In this document: positions 24,257 to 37,206 of the stretch, one piece after another
Position numbering within the stretch: position 1 is the stretch's first letter
Layout of the letters: each line of letters begins with the position of its first letter
Assembly (NCBI GenBank): GCA_023079485.1
Contig: CM041090.1
Coordinates: 1,364,001-1,428,000, forward strand
DNA from: Archilochus colubris
Taxonomy: Eukaryota > Chordata > Aves > Apodiformes > Trochilidae
Length of the DNA: 64,000 nucleotides
Reading direction: 5' to 3'
Notes under the pieces: model-generated
Told to the model about the DNA's origin: nothing
Seen by the model: only the letters and a program-made list of their open reading frames with translations
Database searches by the model: none
Program-made: the position numbers and the translations under genes

Positions 24257-25904
24257 TATGCAGCTCCTAACTCTCCTAAAAAGAAAACTGTGATCATGGA
24301 GACTTTTCTATGAACAGTTTTAACTGCCCTGTAGATGCTGAGGCAGTATTTGCTTTACCTGAGCATCCTGGAGCAGGTTGTTAGTGAGAGCTGACCATAG
24401 GATGCTGGCTGGGGGCCTGTGCCACTTGAATTTCCAGCCACCCAGCACAGACTGACCTCACCAAGGACAGAGCTCCATGCTAAGGCATACTCTCCCTTCC
24501 CTAGGGAAGCACTACAGACAGAAAGCTGATTGTTATTTCTGAGGTTGTCCTTAGGCTGGTCAATGTGTTTTTTTCTTTTCAGAGAGATGGCAGCACTCCA
24601 CTTACTGCTGAGAGACACAGATTTAGGAAGGTCCTCTGAATGAGTGGCACAGGTTTCCAAAGAGGTGCAGAGATCAGCTAAATCCTAAATAGAAGTTCTG
24701 TCAAGCAGCACTGCTCGTGCAAAAGAACCGTGCCAGACCTCACCACCTTTCACACCCTCCTCTCCACAAACAGGAGCTGGCAAATCACGTGAGAAACTGT
24801 GCAGGAAGAAATGATGTTCAGGTGGTGGTCCAGATGGTGCCGATTTTGAAGGAAACACTTGAGTGCATAATAGAGCCCCAGGAGCACTGAGGTGTGAAGG
24901 GCAGTCCAGGGCCACCAGCACAGGGCACCAGTGCCAGCCACTCCTGAGGCATCAGGAGAGACCCATGAAAGAGCTTCTGCAGGAAAAGATCACTGTAAAA
25001 GCATCTAATTTATGTTTCCTCACCCGTCACAGCAGCTAAATTGTCATTTGTGGCACAGGTGGGAGTCAGCAGGAATGCTCCTGTCCTCACCCAGCACCAG
25101 CTGGGGATCTGCATGTACCCTAAGTGCTTCATCCTTCCTTTCCCTCATCCCCCTTCAAACACACTCCTTCTGCATTCCCACTCAAACTGCAGCGTGGGTC
25201 TTCTGAGTGGGCCAGTGTGGAGCATAGCAGAAAAGGTGTCTTTGGAGCTCACATTCAGGCAGAAACCCAGTTAAATGAGGAGTCAATATGGTACCAAACT
25301 AAGAGCCACCATCTCTGCAAAACCTTTGTACACCCCATGGAGCTGAATTTCCAGCAAGAAACAGCACCCAGGGAGACTGAAGGACCCTCTGTAGTGTGGG
25401 TGTCCATCTCCCTGGGCCTCTGCCCACACAACTGCTCTAACAAATATGCAACACACATTCAAGTGCCAAAATAAGGATGCTAACACTTTTGTAGGAGAGA
25501 AGGTGAGAATTTGCTCATTGATATTTTTTTCCTAGATTCATGCATCTATAGTGAACATTTATGAGTAGCTTTTTTTGAGTAAAACCTTAATCAAAATAAA
25601 GCTTCTGTTTCTATACTCCATATTTTCCCAGCATCAAACCTCACAGTTCTCAGCAGATTTCCTATACCTTCTACTGCAGCATCACAAATCTCTCAAATGC
25701 TAGTTGGGTGCCTCCAGGAATGAGGCAAAGATCTTATGCTTTCACAGGAATCTTTTAGGTGTTATCATTGCTCCCAAGAAATATGTGGCAATTTTTTTTT
25801 TTCCACTTGAGGGTGGGACTTTTGTGCTTCACACATTCTGCTGCTGTAGAATGCAATGAAACAGTAATTCTGAATTAAGTTAGGAAAAAAACAGTCTTGC
25901 ATTT
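24257..25904. other. Intergenic DNA, nothing recognised
   Basis: No exon, mobile element or RNA gene is recognised. The right end is AT-rich (about 25500-25900). Confidence 0.55.
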
Positions 25905-27815
25905 TCATAGAGTCATAGAATGTTAGGGGTGGGAAGGGACCTCAAAAGATCATCGAGTCCAACCCCCCCTGCCAGAGCAGGGTCACCTACAGCAGGTCAC
26001 ACAGGAACCCATCCAGGTGGGCTTGGAATGTCTCCAGGGAAGGAGACTCCACAACCTCCCTGGGCAGCCTGTGCCAGGGCTCTGTCACCCTCACAATGAA
26101 AAAATTCTTCCTAATATTTATATGGAACCTCCTATGCTCCAGTTTATAACCACTGCTCCTTGTCCTGGTGTTGGTCACCCCTGAGAAAAGCTTTACTCTG
26201 TCCTCCTCATGTTTACATGGAACCTCCTATGCTCAGGTTTATCTTCACTGCTTCTTGTCCTATCATTTGGAAAAATTTAGAAGAGCCTGGCACCATCCTC
26301 CTGGCACTCACCCCTTACATATTTATAAACACTGATGAGCTCACCCCTCATTCTCCTCTTCTCCAAGCTGCAGAGCCCTCAGCCTTTCCTCATCAGGGAG
26401 ATGTTCCACTCCCTTCATCATCTTGGTCGTTCTGCACGGGACTCTCTCAAGCTGTCCCCTGTCCTTCTGGAACTGAGGGGCCCAGAACTGGACACAATAT
26501 TCCAGAAGTGGCCTCACCAGGGCAGAGCAGAGGGGGAGAAAAACCTCTCTCAACCTACTAACCACCCCCTTCTAACACACCCCAGGTGCCCTTGGCCTTC
26601 TTGGCCACAAGGACACATTGCTGGCTCAGGGTCATCCTTCCATCCACCAGCACCCCCAGCTCCCTTTCCCCTGTGCTGCTCTCCAACAGCTCAGTCCCCA
26701 GCCTGTACTGGTACCTGGGGTTCTTCTTTCCCATATGTCAGACTTTACTCTTGCCCCTGTTGTAATACATTAAATTTCTCCCTGCCCAACTCTCCACTCT
26801 GTCCAGGTCCCTCTGAATGGCAGCACATCCTTCTGGGGTGTCAGCCACTCCTCCCAGTTCTGTGTCATCAGACTTGCAGATAGTGCACTCTAGTCCCTCA
26901 TCCAGGTCATCCGTAAATATATTGAATAGTACTGGTCCCAGTACTGACCCTTGAGGGACTCCATTAGAAACAGACTTCCAACTGGACTCCATCCCATAAC
27001 CATAACTCTCTGGCTTCTATCCTTCAAGCAGCTCCTGATCCACCTCACTGACCCATCATCCAGGCCACACGTCTCCAGTTTAGCTCCAAGGGTGCTGTGG
27101 GAGAGAGTGTCAAATCCCTTCCTGAAATCAAGACAGACTCCATCTACTGCTCTGCCATCACCCACCCACCCGGTTACATCCTCATAGGAGGCTGTCAGGT
27201 TGGTCAGAGAGGACTTCACTTTGGTAAAGCCATGTTGGCTGCTCCTGATAAGCCTCTTGTCCTTGATAAGAGACAGCACCAAGAATGAGTTGTTCCATCC
27301 CCTTTCCAGGGATGGAGGTGAAGCTGAGCAGTCTGTAGTTACCCAGCTCCTCTTTCTTGAAGGCTGGAGTGACATTTGCTTTCCTCCAGTCCTCAGGCAC
27401 CTCTCCTGTTCCCAGTGATTTACCAAAGATGATGGAGAGCAGCCTAGCAATGACATTTGCCAGTTCCCTCAGCACCCGTGGCTGCATCCCATCAAGACCC
27501 ATGGATTTATGGATGTCCAGCCTCATTAACTGATCCTTATCCCTCATCAACCAAGGCAAACTCATCCTTTACCCTGACTTTCTCAGAGGTCTTAGGGGCC
27601 TGGGGCTCCTGGGGGCATCCTCCAGCAGTGTACACAGGGGCCAAGAAGGCATTCAGCAATTCCACCTTCCTTGTATCCCCTGTCACCAGGACACCCACCT
27701 CATTCAGCAGTGCCTACATTGCCTCTAGTGTCAGTTTTATATCCTATGTAGACTTAAGAAGCCCTTCCTGCTGTCCTTAACCTCTCTTCCAAGGAGGCTT
27801 TAGCTTTCCTTATTT
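25905..27815 (-). mobile_element. CR1 LINE, long 5'-truncated copy of a second subfamily
   Basis: The 3' end at the left (TCATAGAGTCATAGAATGTTAGGGGT) differs from the other copies and marks a different CR1 subfamily. Going right, that is upstream in the element, the - strand shows the C-terminal region (25987-26565). The reverse-transcriptase palm follows at 26738-26992, with [20 protein letters not shown]; the catalytic box is altered to KSDDTELGG with part lost. The finger region and the linker before RT come next at 26890-27565, and non-coding-like linker sequence continues to about 27815. The protein is split over several frames, so the copy is dead. A near-duplicate of the segment around 26118-26160 occurs at 26215-26260. 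Confidence 0.95.
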
Positions 27816-30800
27816 TAGGCTTGGATTTTGATCCAAGCGTTGGGGACTTTGGCAAAAGGAAATTATTTCATTGTACTTTTGTTTTTTTTATATAATTCAA
27901 TCTGGCATTAGGTAACTGAGAGAAAGGTGTTTAAAGTTTGACATTAAAGGTGATAAAAATTTAACATCTTAAGTCAAAATTGGTTTTTTTTAATCAGGTG
28001 GATTTTTTTTTTCTTCTTTGATGGCTTGTTTCACAAGAGTTTGTTATCAAGTGCATTGCCATCTTGCTGGGGAAAATTTCAGTTCAGATGAATTAACATT
28101 TTTGACAGAAAAAAAAATCCCTTTCTACAGGAAAATGTACATTTATCTCACTTGTTCACTGCAAATTTTAACTTCAGCTATTCTAATGATCTGCACTGCT
28201 TTTCAACTTATAATGAATCACTTCCGTCAAAGCTGTTACTTCTTTGAATGTATATAGTTTATCTATAGCATCAGTTTCTTGAAACAAGGGCCAAAAATCC
28301 AGAAAATTCCCCCAAAATCCCCACCCTCCCAACATTATGTTATTGAAATGATTGGAAAAAAAAAAGTAAGCTATTTCATTGTAATGCTGGTGATGTCTTT
28401 CCTTAGGGGAAAAACCACTGGTGGGAAGCTGGCCTTGTCTATAGTTGGGGAATTAAAAGATGTTATTTTATTTAAGTTTGAGTTATTTATTTAAGTTAAT
28501 TAAGCTTTATTTTATGAGGTCAGACCAAGGGGAGTTTGGGTATTTAAGCTGTGTTGGAGCCCATTTCTACCTTTTGGTTCTCAGCTGAAGCATCAACAAA
28601 GCCCAACCACTGTTTGACTGGGGCACAAGCTGGAAAACCTCAGCAAATGCAGTGGGGGGAACCTCCAGGACTCAGCCTCCTGAGGCTCTGATCCCAACCA
28701 AAGAACTTTCCTTCATTTCTTGTCTGAAGCTTCACTGCACTTCTTTACGTGTCCTCTCATGCCTGAGCAACTAATAGCAAGATCTGGGAGAAAAAGGCAT
28801 TCAGGAACATTTTAGGATTTTAAAGTGCCATCTCTTCTTTACACATCTGCCTCTGATGGAACAAGAGACATCTTCCAGTAGGCTGGATGAAGCACGACCC
28901 TGCACCTCATAGGAGAAAGAAGTTCAATCAGAAGCTCAGGAGAAATGGTTCATCATGAGTAGGAAACACAGACATTCTGAAATGCCACTTCTCAGTTTAC
29001 TTGAAAACCATACTTTAAAAAAAATAGAATAGTTTAGGAGGCAGTAATTTAACTGAGGTGTTTATTTTCAGCAGATTCTTGGTAAGAAAAATCCCTTGCT
29101 CTTCTTCTGGCCCCACTCAGTCCCTCATCTCTGCTGAGATTGGTTATTCCATAGTCACTCATGGCTGAGCAATGATATGGAAAAATATAATATGTAATGG
29201 AAACGGGGACCTGTCAACTCATGTGGGCTGGTGCCAAGGAGGCTGCTAATTATAGCCCAACATGTAAATACTCCTGGAAGATGATTGTACTTATTTGGAC
29301 TAGTGCAGTATTAATTAAATACTTTGATTATTTCTGAGATAGACTTTTGGAAGGAGAGGAAGAGGTTGTCAAAAGAATTAACCTTTTCACTGCCAAGAAT
29401 GAGGTTGTCTTCCATGGAAACTGAAGCAGAAAGCAAGGTCTGAGATTCTTTCCTTCTTTTCTCTCTCCTCCTCTCTTTGATCTATTCCTGTGACATCCCA
29501 TACCATAGTTGGTCTTGGTCATCCCTGCCTCTGTGTATGTGCCAGTTCCTCAAGATCACAACTCACCTGACTCCTCAACCAGGCAGAAACCCAAAGGGGA
29601 GGGATGAGAAAGAGCTTCTGGCAGAGAACTAGGGTGGTTCTTGTCTGAGACCAGAGCTCCCAGCTGCCTGGCCTTCTGCTCAGAAACAGCTTCCAGCACC
29701 TCCACCAGCCACTGCCTCTCTGATTCATCCTTAGAAGAAAGCAAACAGCAGGGATGTTGCATATGAGAGGCAAAGGCTAAGGACTGGAGAAACCAAGGAA
29801 AAAATATTTGGCTTTTCTGTTCATGCAAGACACAAAGCAAAGCTTGGGCTCAGCTGCAGGCTGTCCAGGACTGATGAATGATTCACAGGTGTCCTGGGTT
29901 TGCAGGGAGCCTGGGGCTGCCCTACAAGCAAGCCAGCTCAGGTGGGGGCAAGCAAGAGCTAGCATTGGGCCAGGGTGTTGGTGGGCAAAGCAGACTTCTA
30001 AGCCTGGAGCTAGCTTCCAAGCAAGCCTCAGGCTGCATTTCAAATGAGCTTCTTGTTTCCTTTTGAACAACTCTACAGGAGGTGTTGAGCTGTTGAGTCC
30101 AACAATATTTTTGAATTACTTTGAGGACAGAGTTTTCCAGCTAGTCCTTCATTTGGAGTGAGCCAAAGCTTTGTGATTACAGTGTATGGCCTCGGCAGAG
30201 TCACATGTTTGTGTCACTACAGCACAAACTAAACCTGCTGCTCTTGTGCCACATCATGAGTTATGCCATAGTGTGCCTCAGTTTCTCTCTTCACTGAGTA
30301 TGCCCTGCTTTGCACACACACAGCACTGGAAAAGCAGGCAGCATGTAGAATCCAAGTCTTGCACCTCCCAGGGATTCTGTGCCCTGTGGAGGTCCTGTTC
30401 ATTTACACACAGTCCAAACAGGCAGCTGGCACTGTTCTGACAGTACCAAACCCAACTCTCATCAACATACCTGAGTGGGAGCACCGAGGGGTGGCTGAAT
30501 CAATGCCTCTGCAGTGAGCATGACAGCTCTGCTTTACCCAGGTAACGACCCTGATCTTCCATTCATCTTTTCATTACAGTCTGTAGGACTGGGGAATTCA
30601 ATCTTTTGTCTTCACCAGATAAGTAAGACATGGCTGTGGGTCAGAGCTGCCACTAATGCACTCTCAAGGACTCTGCAGATGCACAGCGGTATCTTGAAGA
30701 CACAGAGGAGGGAGTGCTATTTCTGCCCCTGGAAGGCAGAAGACTTTAAATCAACATAATGAGAGCTGATGAGAAACAATAGAGGCATCAGGACAGCGCA

Positions 30801-33724
30801 GAGAAAGGGAGAGTTATGAGACCTGGATGCTGTGGGCCTAGGAGGCACAGGGACATGGATGCTAAATTCGCTTTTCTCCTGCAGCCATATGGACCACCAC
30901 GGGCTGCTGGGAAAGGATGGTGTTGTGCTGCTGCTAACTGGTCCCCTGCAAGGAGTGGTGGCCAAGACTGTGGCAAGGTTTCCATCTGAGGATATGCTGG
31001 GGAATGCCAGCCCTGGCTGAGGGATGGCTGCAGCCTTCTCCCCCTTCTTTCCCCATGGGAGGCACAGAACCCTGGAGGCAAACACCATGGGGACATTCCC
31101 CAAGCTGCAGCAGAAGCTCCCCCTCCAGACTACAGCTTTGCAAATAGCCAAGGAGAAACACACAGAAATGCTCCCTCAGATTGTTTCAAAGAGCTCTGGG
31201 CCTTGCTCCAGTTCATTTCCTTGGGGCATATTCTGCGGCCAGCTGAGAATTCATCAGCCCCCTCTCAAAAGCACCGATGACGTGCAGGTTCTTCATGGTC
31301 TGCATGTGAGTGAAAACAGGACAAAGCACAGGAAAGCAGTACAAGCCAAAGACAAAAGCCCAGGCTCAGAAGGAGCTGAAAAAAAACCAAAACAAAACCC
31401 ACAAGGCATAAGCTCAGAGATGCTGTGCTTTAGCAGCAACCAAGTGCCTGAAGCGGAGAGGTGGAGAGGAAGAGAGCTTTTTTTCTTGTAGTTCTTTTCC
31501 AAGGAAGAGCAGCCTGAGCTTGTTGGCTGGACTTGAAGGGAAAGGGTTACAGCCTATCACAGAGGCAAAAGAAAAGACAAATTTATAAAAGCTGCCATTT
31601 TTTACTGATAACTTGTTTGTTCAGAGGCAGTAGCCACTCTTCATGCTGATTGTCTCAGCACACAATCTCCATCGGCAGCTTTCCTCAGCCTCTTCTGGAG
31701 ACCCTCTGCAGGGATTTTTTTGCTTTCCAGTTGCATTTCCAGGGACAATAAGAAAGTTGCAGCATAAATTAAACAAGATGCCTGGAGACTCCAGTTCAAG
31801 AGTAACGTAGCTGAATTCCTGAGTGAGAGGGGAAGAAGGAGCCAAGCCAAACGCTGTGCCTGCCTGACGGCTTCTCCCTTGCCACACTCACATCAATTAA
31901 GCGCAGCCGCACGGGAAGGGTGGCCGGGGAAGCACCTTTGTGCACATGAGCTAATTTATTCAAAGGCTGCAGCATGCAATTAATGAAAGCACAGCTCCAT
32001 ACGTTCCCCAAAACAAAGGAGGAAGGCTGCAAACATTCAGGGGCAGAGAGCTAGAAATGGCTGGATCAAAGGCAAGCTTGGATTTAGGGGAGATTTGTAC
32101 TGTTCAGCCGGCGCCTGCCAGCAGGATCACTTGGGCTCTATGAATTGAAGTCCCTGTTCTGTCATTCAGAACTTTAGGCTGCCAGCACAAAATAAGCAGA
32201 AGGCAGAAGAAACTTTTAAAAGCAGGAGAAAGAAGTGCAGGGGCACTGAATTTAAACACAGGAGAAGAGGGCCTCAGGAGCCTTATGCTGAGTCCTAATG
32301 TCAACACTAGGTAGAGAGAGGGCAAGGAGAAATCCATCTTCATAATACCATGCTGGCTTTAGCTGTGGTGGATGGACAGTCAGGTTGCTGTTTCTCTACT
32401 CCCTCCCTGCTCTTTCCCCTTTATTATCTTAAATCTTGGGGTTTTTTTTAAAGGACAGGAGCAAGCAGAAATTAAATGCTCACTCTTGAAATGAAGCTGA
32501 CATGAGCCTCTGGCTTTGAGGATGGATTAGTTTTGAAGGCATACTATGCACAAGACAAGGCTGCTGAGGGCTGGCACAGGAATTCCCAATAGGGACAGGT
32601 TCCTTTAAAACACAGATTAAACAGGGAGGAAATGCACAGTGTATGAATATGAATTGATGCTGGGCCTTGCCTGGTCTCGCTTCATTTGATAAAGCCCATT
32701 TCCTTATTGCACGTCAATTATTTACATTATTTAAATATGTATCATCAGATGAACATGTCAGCCCTGAAACAGATACACGGGTGCACGCAGAAACACCCCT
32801 GTGCACCAGCACATCAGAAAAGCACACACACATACACCGGTCCAGGGGCCAGAGAACAAGGGGACACTCCTGCTCTTGGAGAGCTGTGAGTAACAAGCAC
32901 TCCTCTGCCTGGTCCCTGACACATTCGTGGTGCTGCCCCTGCAGATGAGCAGAAAGTAATTGGGATGCAGGCTCTGCTCAGCCACCGCGGGGATGTCAGC
33001 ACCCGGCAGGAGCCCTGCGCCTCGCTGGTGCCTCTCCTAATCTCAGGTATGTGAAGCTGTTTGGCTGCAAGAGAGTTATTATTCTTCCTTTCATCTGCAG
33101 CAAAAGCAAAAGCAGGAGAGCTACATTTAAATAGGATAAAATCCCCGTGCCCAGCAATTCTCCCAGGTTGGTGTTATTAGTAAAGATGTTAGCAGTTGAT
33201 ACGGTGCTGTTCTGGCCACTAACACCACATAAAAACCTGCTCTGAATTCTCCTGAAACAAACTTGTTTCTCTTACGTGATATCCATTTTTAGGTTTCTGC
33301 CCATGGCTTCTGTTCCAGGTGAAGGTCTGGATATGGCACAGGTTTTGCAGCAGTTGCTGCTGCATCTGAATTCTGCTATTTTCCTCCAATCCGTGAGGCA
33401 AAGTTCCACTCTGAATACTGTGACAGGGCACCAGCCAAAGTGTGGACCCAAATTTTGCAGTTTGACTTGGCTGGACACCCTGCTTACAGGAAGAATCCTA
33501 TTGGGAAGTGTTTCCTATGAATTTGTGCTGTGTGAGGAGAGAGAAAGTTGTGCACGACTCTTGCTGAGGAAGGACACCTCTTCACAAATCCTATTGCTGA
33601 AATGCAGGGCACCTCTGAAAACGCTGACAGCTTGGGTGTGGAGGGATTACAGATATTTGGAGAGGCTCAAGAGAAAAACTGGATCCTACTGACCTTTAGA
33701 TGCTGTCCCAGGCTCAGCCCAGCT
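27816..33724. other. Intergenic DNA, nothing recognised
   Basis: This 5.9-kb stretch starts AT-rich (27840-28500) and then becomes mixed. No exon, RNA gene or mobile element is recognised. Open frames of up to about 155 codons (for example 31024-31491) overlap frames on the other strand and show no known family. Confidence 0.55.
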
Positions 33725-34854
33725 CTGCCTTTGACAGCAAAGCGTTTGACACCGTCTCCCACAGCATCCTCCTGAAAAAGCTGTCAGCCCACAGCTTGGA
33801 CAGGAGCACCCTGTGCTGGGTTAGGAACTGGCTGGAGGGCCGGGCCCAGAGAGTGGTGCTGAACGGGGCTGCATCAAAATGGCTGCCGGTCACTAGTGGC
33901 ATCCCCCAGGGATCAGTGTTGGGCCCAGTTCTGTTCAATATCTTCACTGATGATTTAGATGAAGGGATTGAGTCCATCATCAGCAAATTCACAGATGACA
34001 CTAAGCTGGGGGGGAGTGTGGATCAGCTGGAAGGCAGGAGGGCTCTGCAGAGGGACCTGGACAGACTGGAGAGTTGGGCTGATTCCAACGGGATGAGGTT
34101 TAACATGGCCAAGTGCCGGGTCCTGCACTTTGGCCACAACAACCCCATGGGGAGCTCCAGGCTGGGGACAGAGGGGCAGAAAGGGACCTGGGAGTCTGGA
34201 TTGCCAGGAAGCTGAACAGGAGCCAGCAGTGTGCCCAGGTGGCCAAGAAGGCCAATGGCATCCTGGGCTGGCTCAGGAACAGTGTGGCCAGCAGGTCCAG
34301 GGAAGGGATTCTGCCCCTGTGCTCAGCTCTGGGGAGGCCACAGCTTGAGTCCTGTGTCCAGTTCTGGGCCCCTCAGCTCAGGAAGGAGATTGAGGTGCTG
34401 GAGCAGGTCCAAAGGAGGGCAACTAGGATGGTGAAGGGACCTGGGCACAGACCCTATGAGGAGAGGCTGAGGGAGCTGGGGGTGTTGAGGTTGGAGAAGA
34501 GGAGGCTCAGGGGAGACCTCATCACTCTCTGCAACTCCCTGAAAGGAGGTTGGAGCCAGGGGGGGGGTTGGGCTCTTTTGCCAGATGACTTTCAACAAGA
34601 CAAGAGGGCAGGGTCTCAAGTTGTGCCAGGGGAGGTTTAGGTTAGATATTAGAAAGAATTTCTTTCTGGAGAGAGTGATCAGCCATTGGAATGGGCTGCC
34701 CAGGGAAGTAGTGGATTCTCCGTGTCTGGAGATATTTCCAAAGAGCCTGGATGTGGCACTCAGTGCCATGGTCTAGCAACCGCAACGGTGGTTCAAGGGT
34801 TGGACTTGATCTCTGAGGTCCCTTCCAACCCAGCCAATTCTATGATTCTATGAT
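33725..34854 (+). mobile_element. CR1 LINE, 3' half, + orientation
   Basis: It begins within the reverse-transcriptase domain ([13 protein letters not shown]), continues through [19 protein letters not shown] and the catalytic box FTDDTKLGG, and ends with the thumb and C-terminal region and the CR1 terminus TCTATGATTCTATGAT at 34839-34854. The reading frame changes near 34170, where about 20 bases present in the 39.2-kb copy are missing, and again near 34600. The element is therefore defective. It lies opposite in orientation to the closely similar copy at 39185-40562. Confidence 0.97.
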
Positions 34855-37082
34855 GCAGAGCAACAGCAGCGTTGGCTGGATTTAACTCTGGTGAAATGTT
34901 CCTAAAAGAGCAGGTAGAGCCTAGTATAACAGAAAATTTTGCTGATATAGTACACTTTCATTAGTGAAAGAAGAACTCAGCACTTCCCTCAGCACAAAAT
35001 TTGGTGCGTCAGGTTTTCAGCAGGTGTAAAGGAGCACAGCAGACCCAGTGAAGGGGCTCCAGGATGAAGCAGCTGAGGTGTTTCCCAGTAAAGCTGACCA
35101 AGGCAATTACATTTACCCTCCTGTGCTCTTGGCTTGGTTCTGTCCACCTTTACATTTCCTACAGACGTTTTTATCTTTCAACCACAGCAGGAGATCTGAT
35201 GCTCTGTGGGCAGCAGAAGAAACGCTGCATTGTTTTCTGGGGTATGTTACTGCTTTGTATGGGATTCTCCAAAGCCTTTAAGATGCAGGCTCCAATTGCA
35301 ATTTTCCATTCATCTGGGGCTTTCATAATCTTTCTCTCTTTCTCCCTACTTTTTAAAATGGTGTAATGTCATGCTGAGTCCTTTCCTTTAGAAGGCACTA
35401 ACAAGATGTTTCACACTCCCTCTCCCTCCCTTGCTCATTCATGTGTTTTCATAAAATTTATAAGACATGGTTTTATCATACTTGGATGAAATGACCAAGG
35501 AGTTTAGAAAGCATTAGCTGGAAGCAGAAGATTTCATGATGGCACTAGTTTCCTTTCCTTCAGAAGCCAGGCTAAAACCAGGCAGGAAATACAACAGAAG
35601 CAATTAAAAAGCAGTGGTAAGCCAGACAGATAGCCATTAACACCCCCATCACCACGTTTTCTTCCAGAGGGATAGGGATCTCTGCTTTCACTCTGCCCTT
35701 CCACAGCAACCTGAAAACAATGTGTTAGAGGGTGAGTTTCTGGACTGACTGGGTTGCTGGGGAGGATTTTGAACTACAGGGACTCACCAGACAAAGCCAA
35801 ATTTCCCCTTCCCCCTTAAGGGTTTGGGTGGTTTTATGATTTTTTTTTCAGGTTTGTTTTTTTTTTTTTTAACTTAATTGAGGTGTCTCATTTGTGTTCA
35901 CTTGCACCTGAGTTTGGGTGCTGACAGCCAATGGTGTCAGAAGATGTCTGGGGAGGCCACTGTTTCCTTCTCAGTGAGGAGCAGTCAGCCCTCCCCTACC
36001 AAAACAGCAAAACTAAGGAAACTGCACAACACACACAGGCAATTTGCATAATTGATGCAAAGCAGCATCCCACTGTACAAATCCTCTCCCTGCAGTCAGG
36101 TAATCTTTTATCCCCACTCTGAAGTCTCTTCTCTCCCACTTCCCATCCTTTTAGGAGTCCTCCTACTTGCCTGTCACCATCCTCCTTCTCACCCAGGCGC
36201 TCAGCTTCACATCAGGAACTTGATACCTCTGTTCCATCTCTCCATCTCCCTGCTCTTCCAGCCACCTACCTACCACTCCCACAGGCAGAAAGAAGATCCA
36301 TGGGAAGCCAGGACATTTCACTACCTGGTATGGAAAGGAAGAGAGCAGCTTTTAGACATGGTCATCACCCACCTGAGCAGCCTGCCAAACCCCACAGGGG
36401 AAATAGCAACAAAATCTGTTGGTGGAGAAACTTACTTAGAAGCCAAAGCCATTGGTTTCAGATGGTGGCAAGATGACAGTCACATGTCATCTCATGTCAC
36501 ATCTGGCATCTCAAAACACAAGGCCTTGCCTGGGTGGGAGTATTCAAGCTAGCCCCATAGGTGGCCATTCTCCCCAGGTACAAGCACAGCTCTCCATGCT
36601 CCCCTTTAGGCACCCCAGGAAACAATACTACAGGCATGCTGGGTGAAACTTTAAGAAAAAAAATTAAAAAACCCTAAAAAATAACAGAAGCACAAGTATT
36701 TATGCTTTAAATTCCATGCAGTTACTGTCTGGCCAGGTCTGGAGCCAGCACACATGATTCTGCATCTCTGTCTCTGTTAATGGGCATCTCTGCCTGCCAG
36801 TGCTCAGAGCCTGCAAACAGCTGGGATGAGCCCATGTGTTGCACTGACATCTGTCCACAGCTACCACCTTCAGCTGAAGAAGCTCAGCTCTCATTCATAA
36901 ATAATTGCCTGACCAGCTGCTGGCAGGCCTGGGGAAAAGGACTCAGGAAGGTCACAGAGTGAATGCAGAGCTGCCTGCAGAGCACAGATCAGTCATGCCC
37001 AGTACTGGAGGTATATGAACAGCTACAAGCCTCTTACTGGGTCATAACTCCTCTGTCTAGGGTGGTGACATGCTCAACTCTC
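34855..37082. other. Intergenic DNA, nothing recognised
   Basis: No exon or repeat element is recognised apart from T-rich runs at about 35848-35870. Confidence 0.5.
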
Positions 37083-37206
37083 CCCATCCTGGTTTAAAAT
37101 TTGGAGCCAGGATGGGAGGATCAGCAGTGTTCCTGGGGCTGCCACAGGAAGATGGCCCTGGACCATCCCGTCCAATCCCCACAAGGCCATGGTGCAGCCC
37201 CAGGAA
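37083..37206. repeat. Two adjacent hairpin-forming inverted repeats
   Basis: CCCATCCTGG (37083-37092) pairs with CCAGGATGGG (37107-37116) across a 14-base AT-rich loop. Next to it, TTCCTGGGGCTGC (37130-37142) pairs perfectly with GCAGCCCCAGGAA (37194-37206), and inside that stem ATGGCC (37152-37157) pairs with GGCCAT (37185-37190). No gene or known element explains the pair. It could be a small structured RNA, part of a DNA-transposon end or chance. Confidence 0.6.

Noticed and set aside
26335..26883. Open frame of 182 codons on the + strand
   Set aside because: It is antisense to the CR1 coding region at 25905-27815 and results from its composition.
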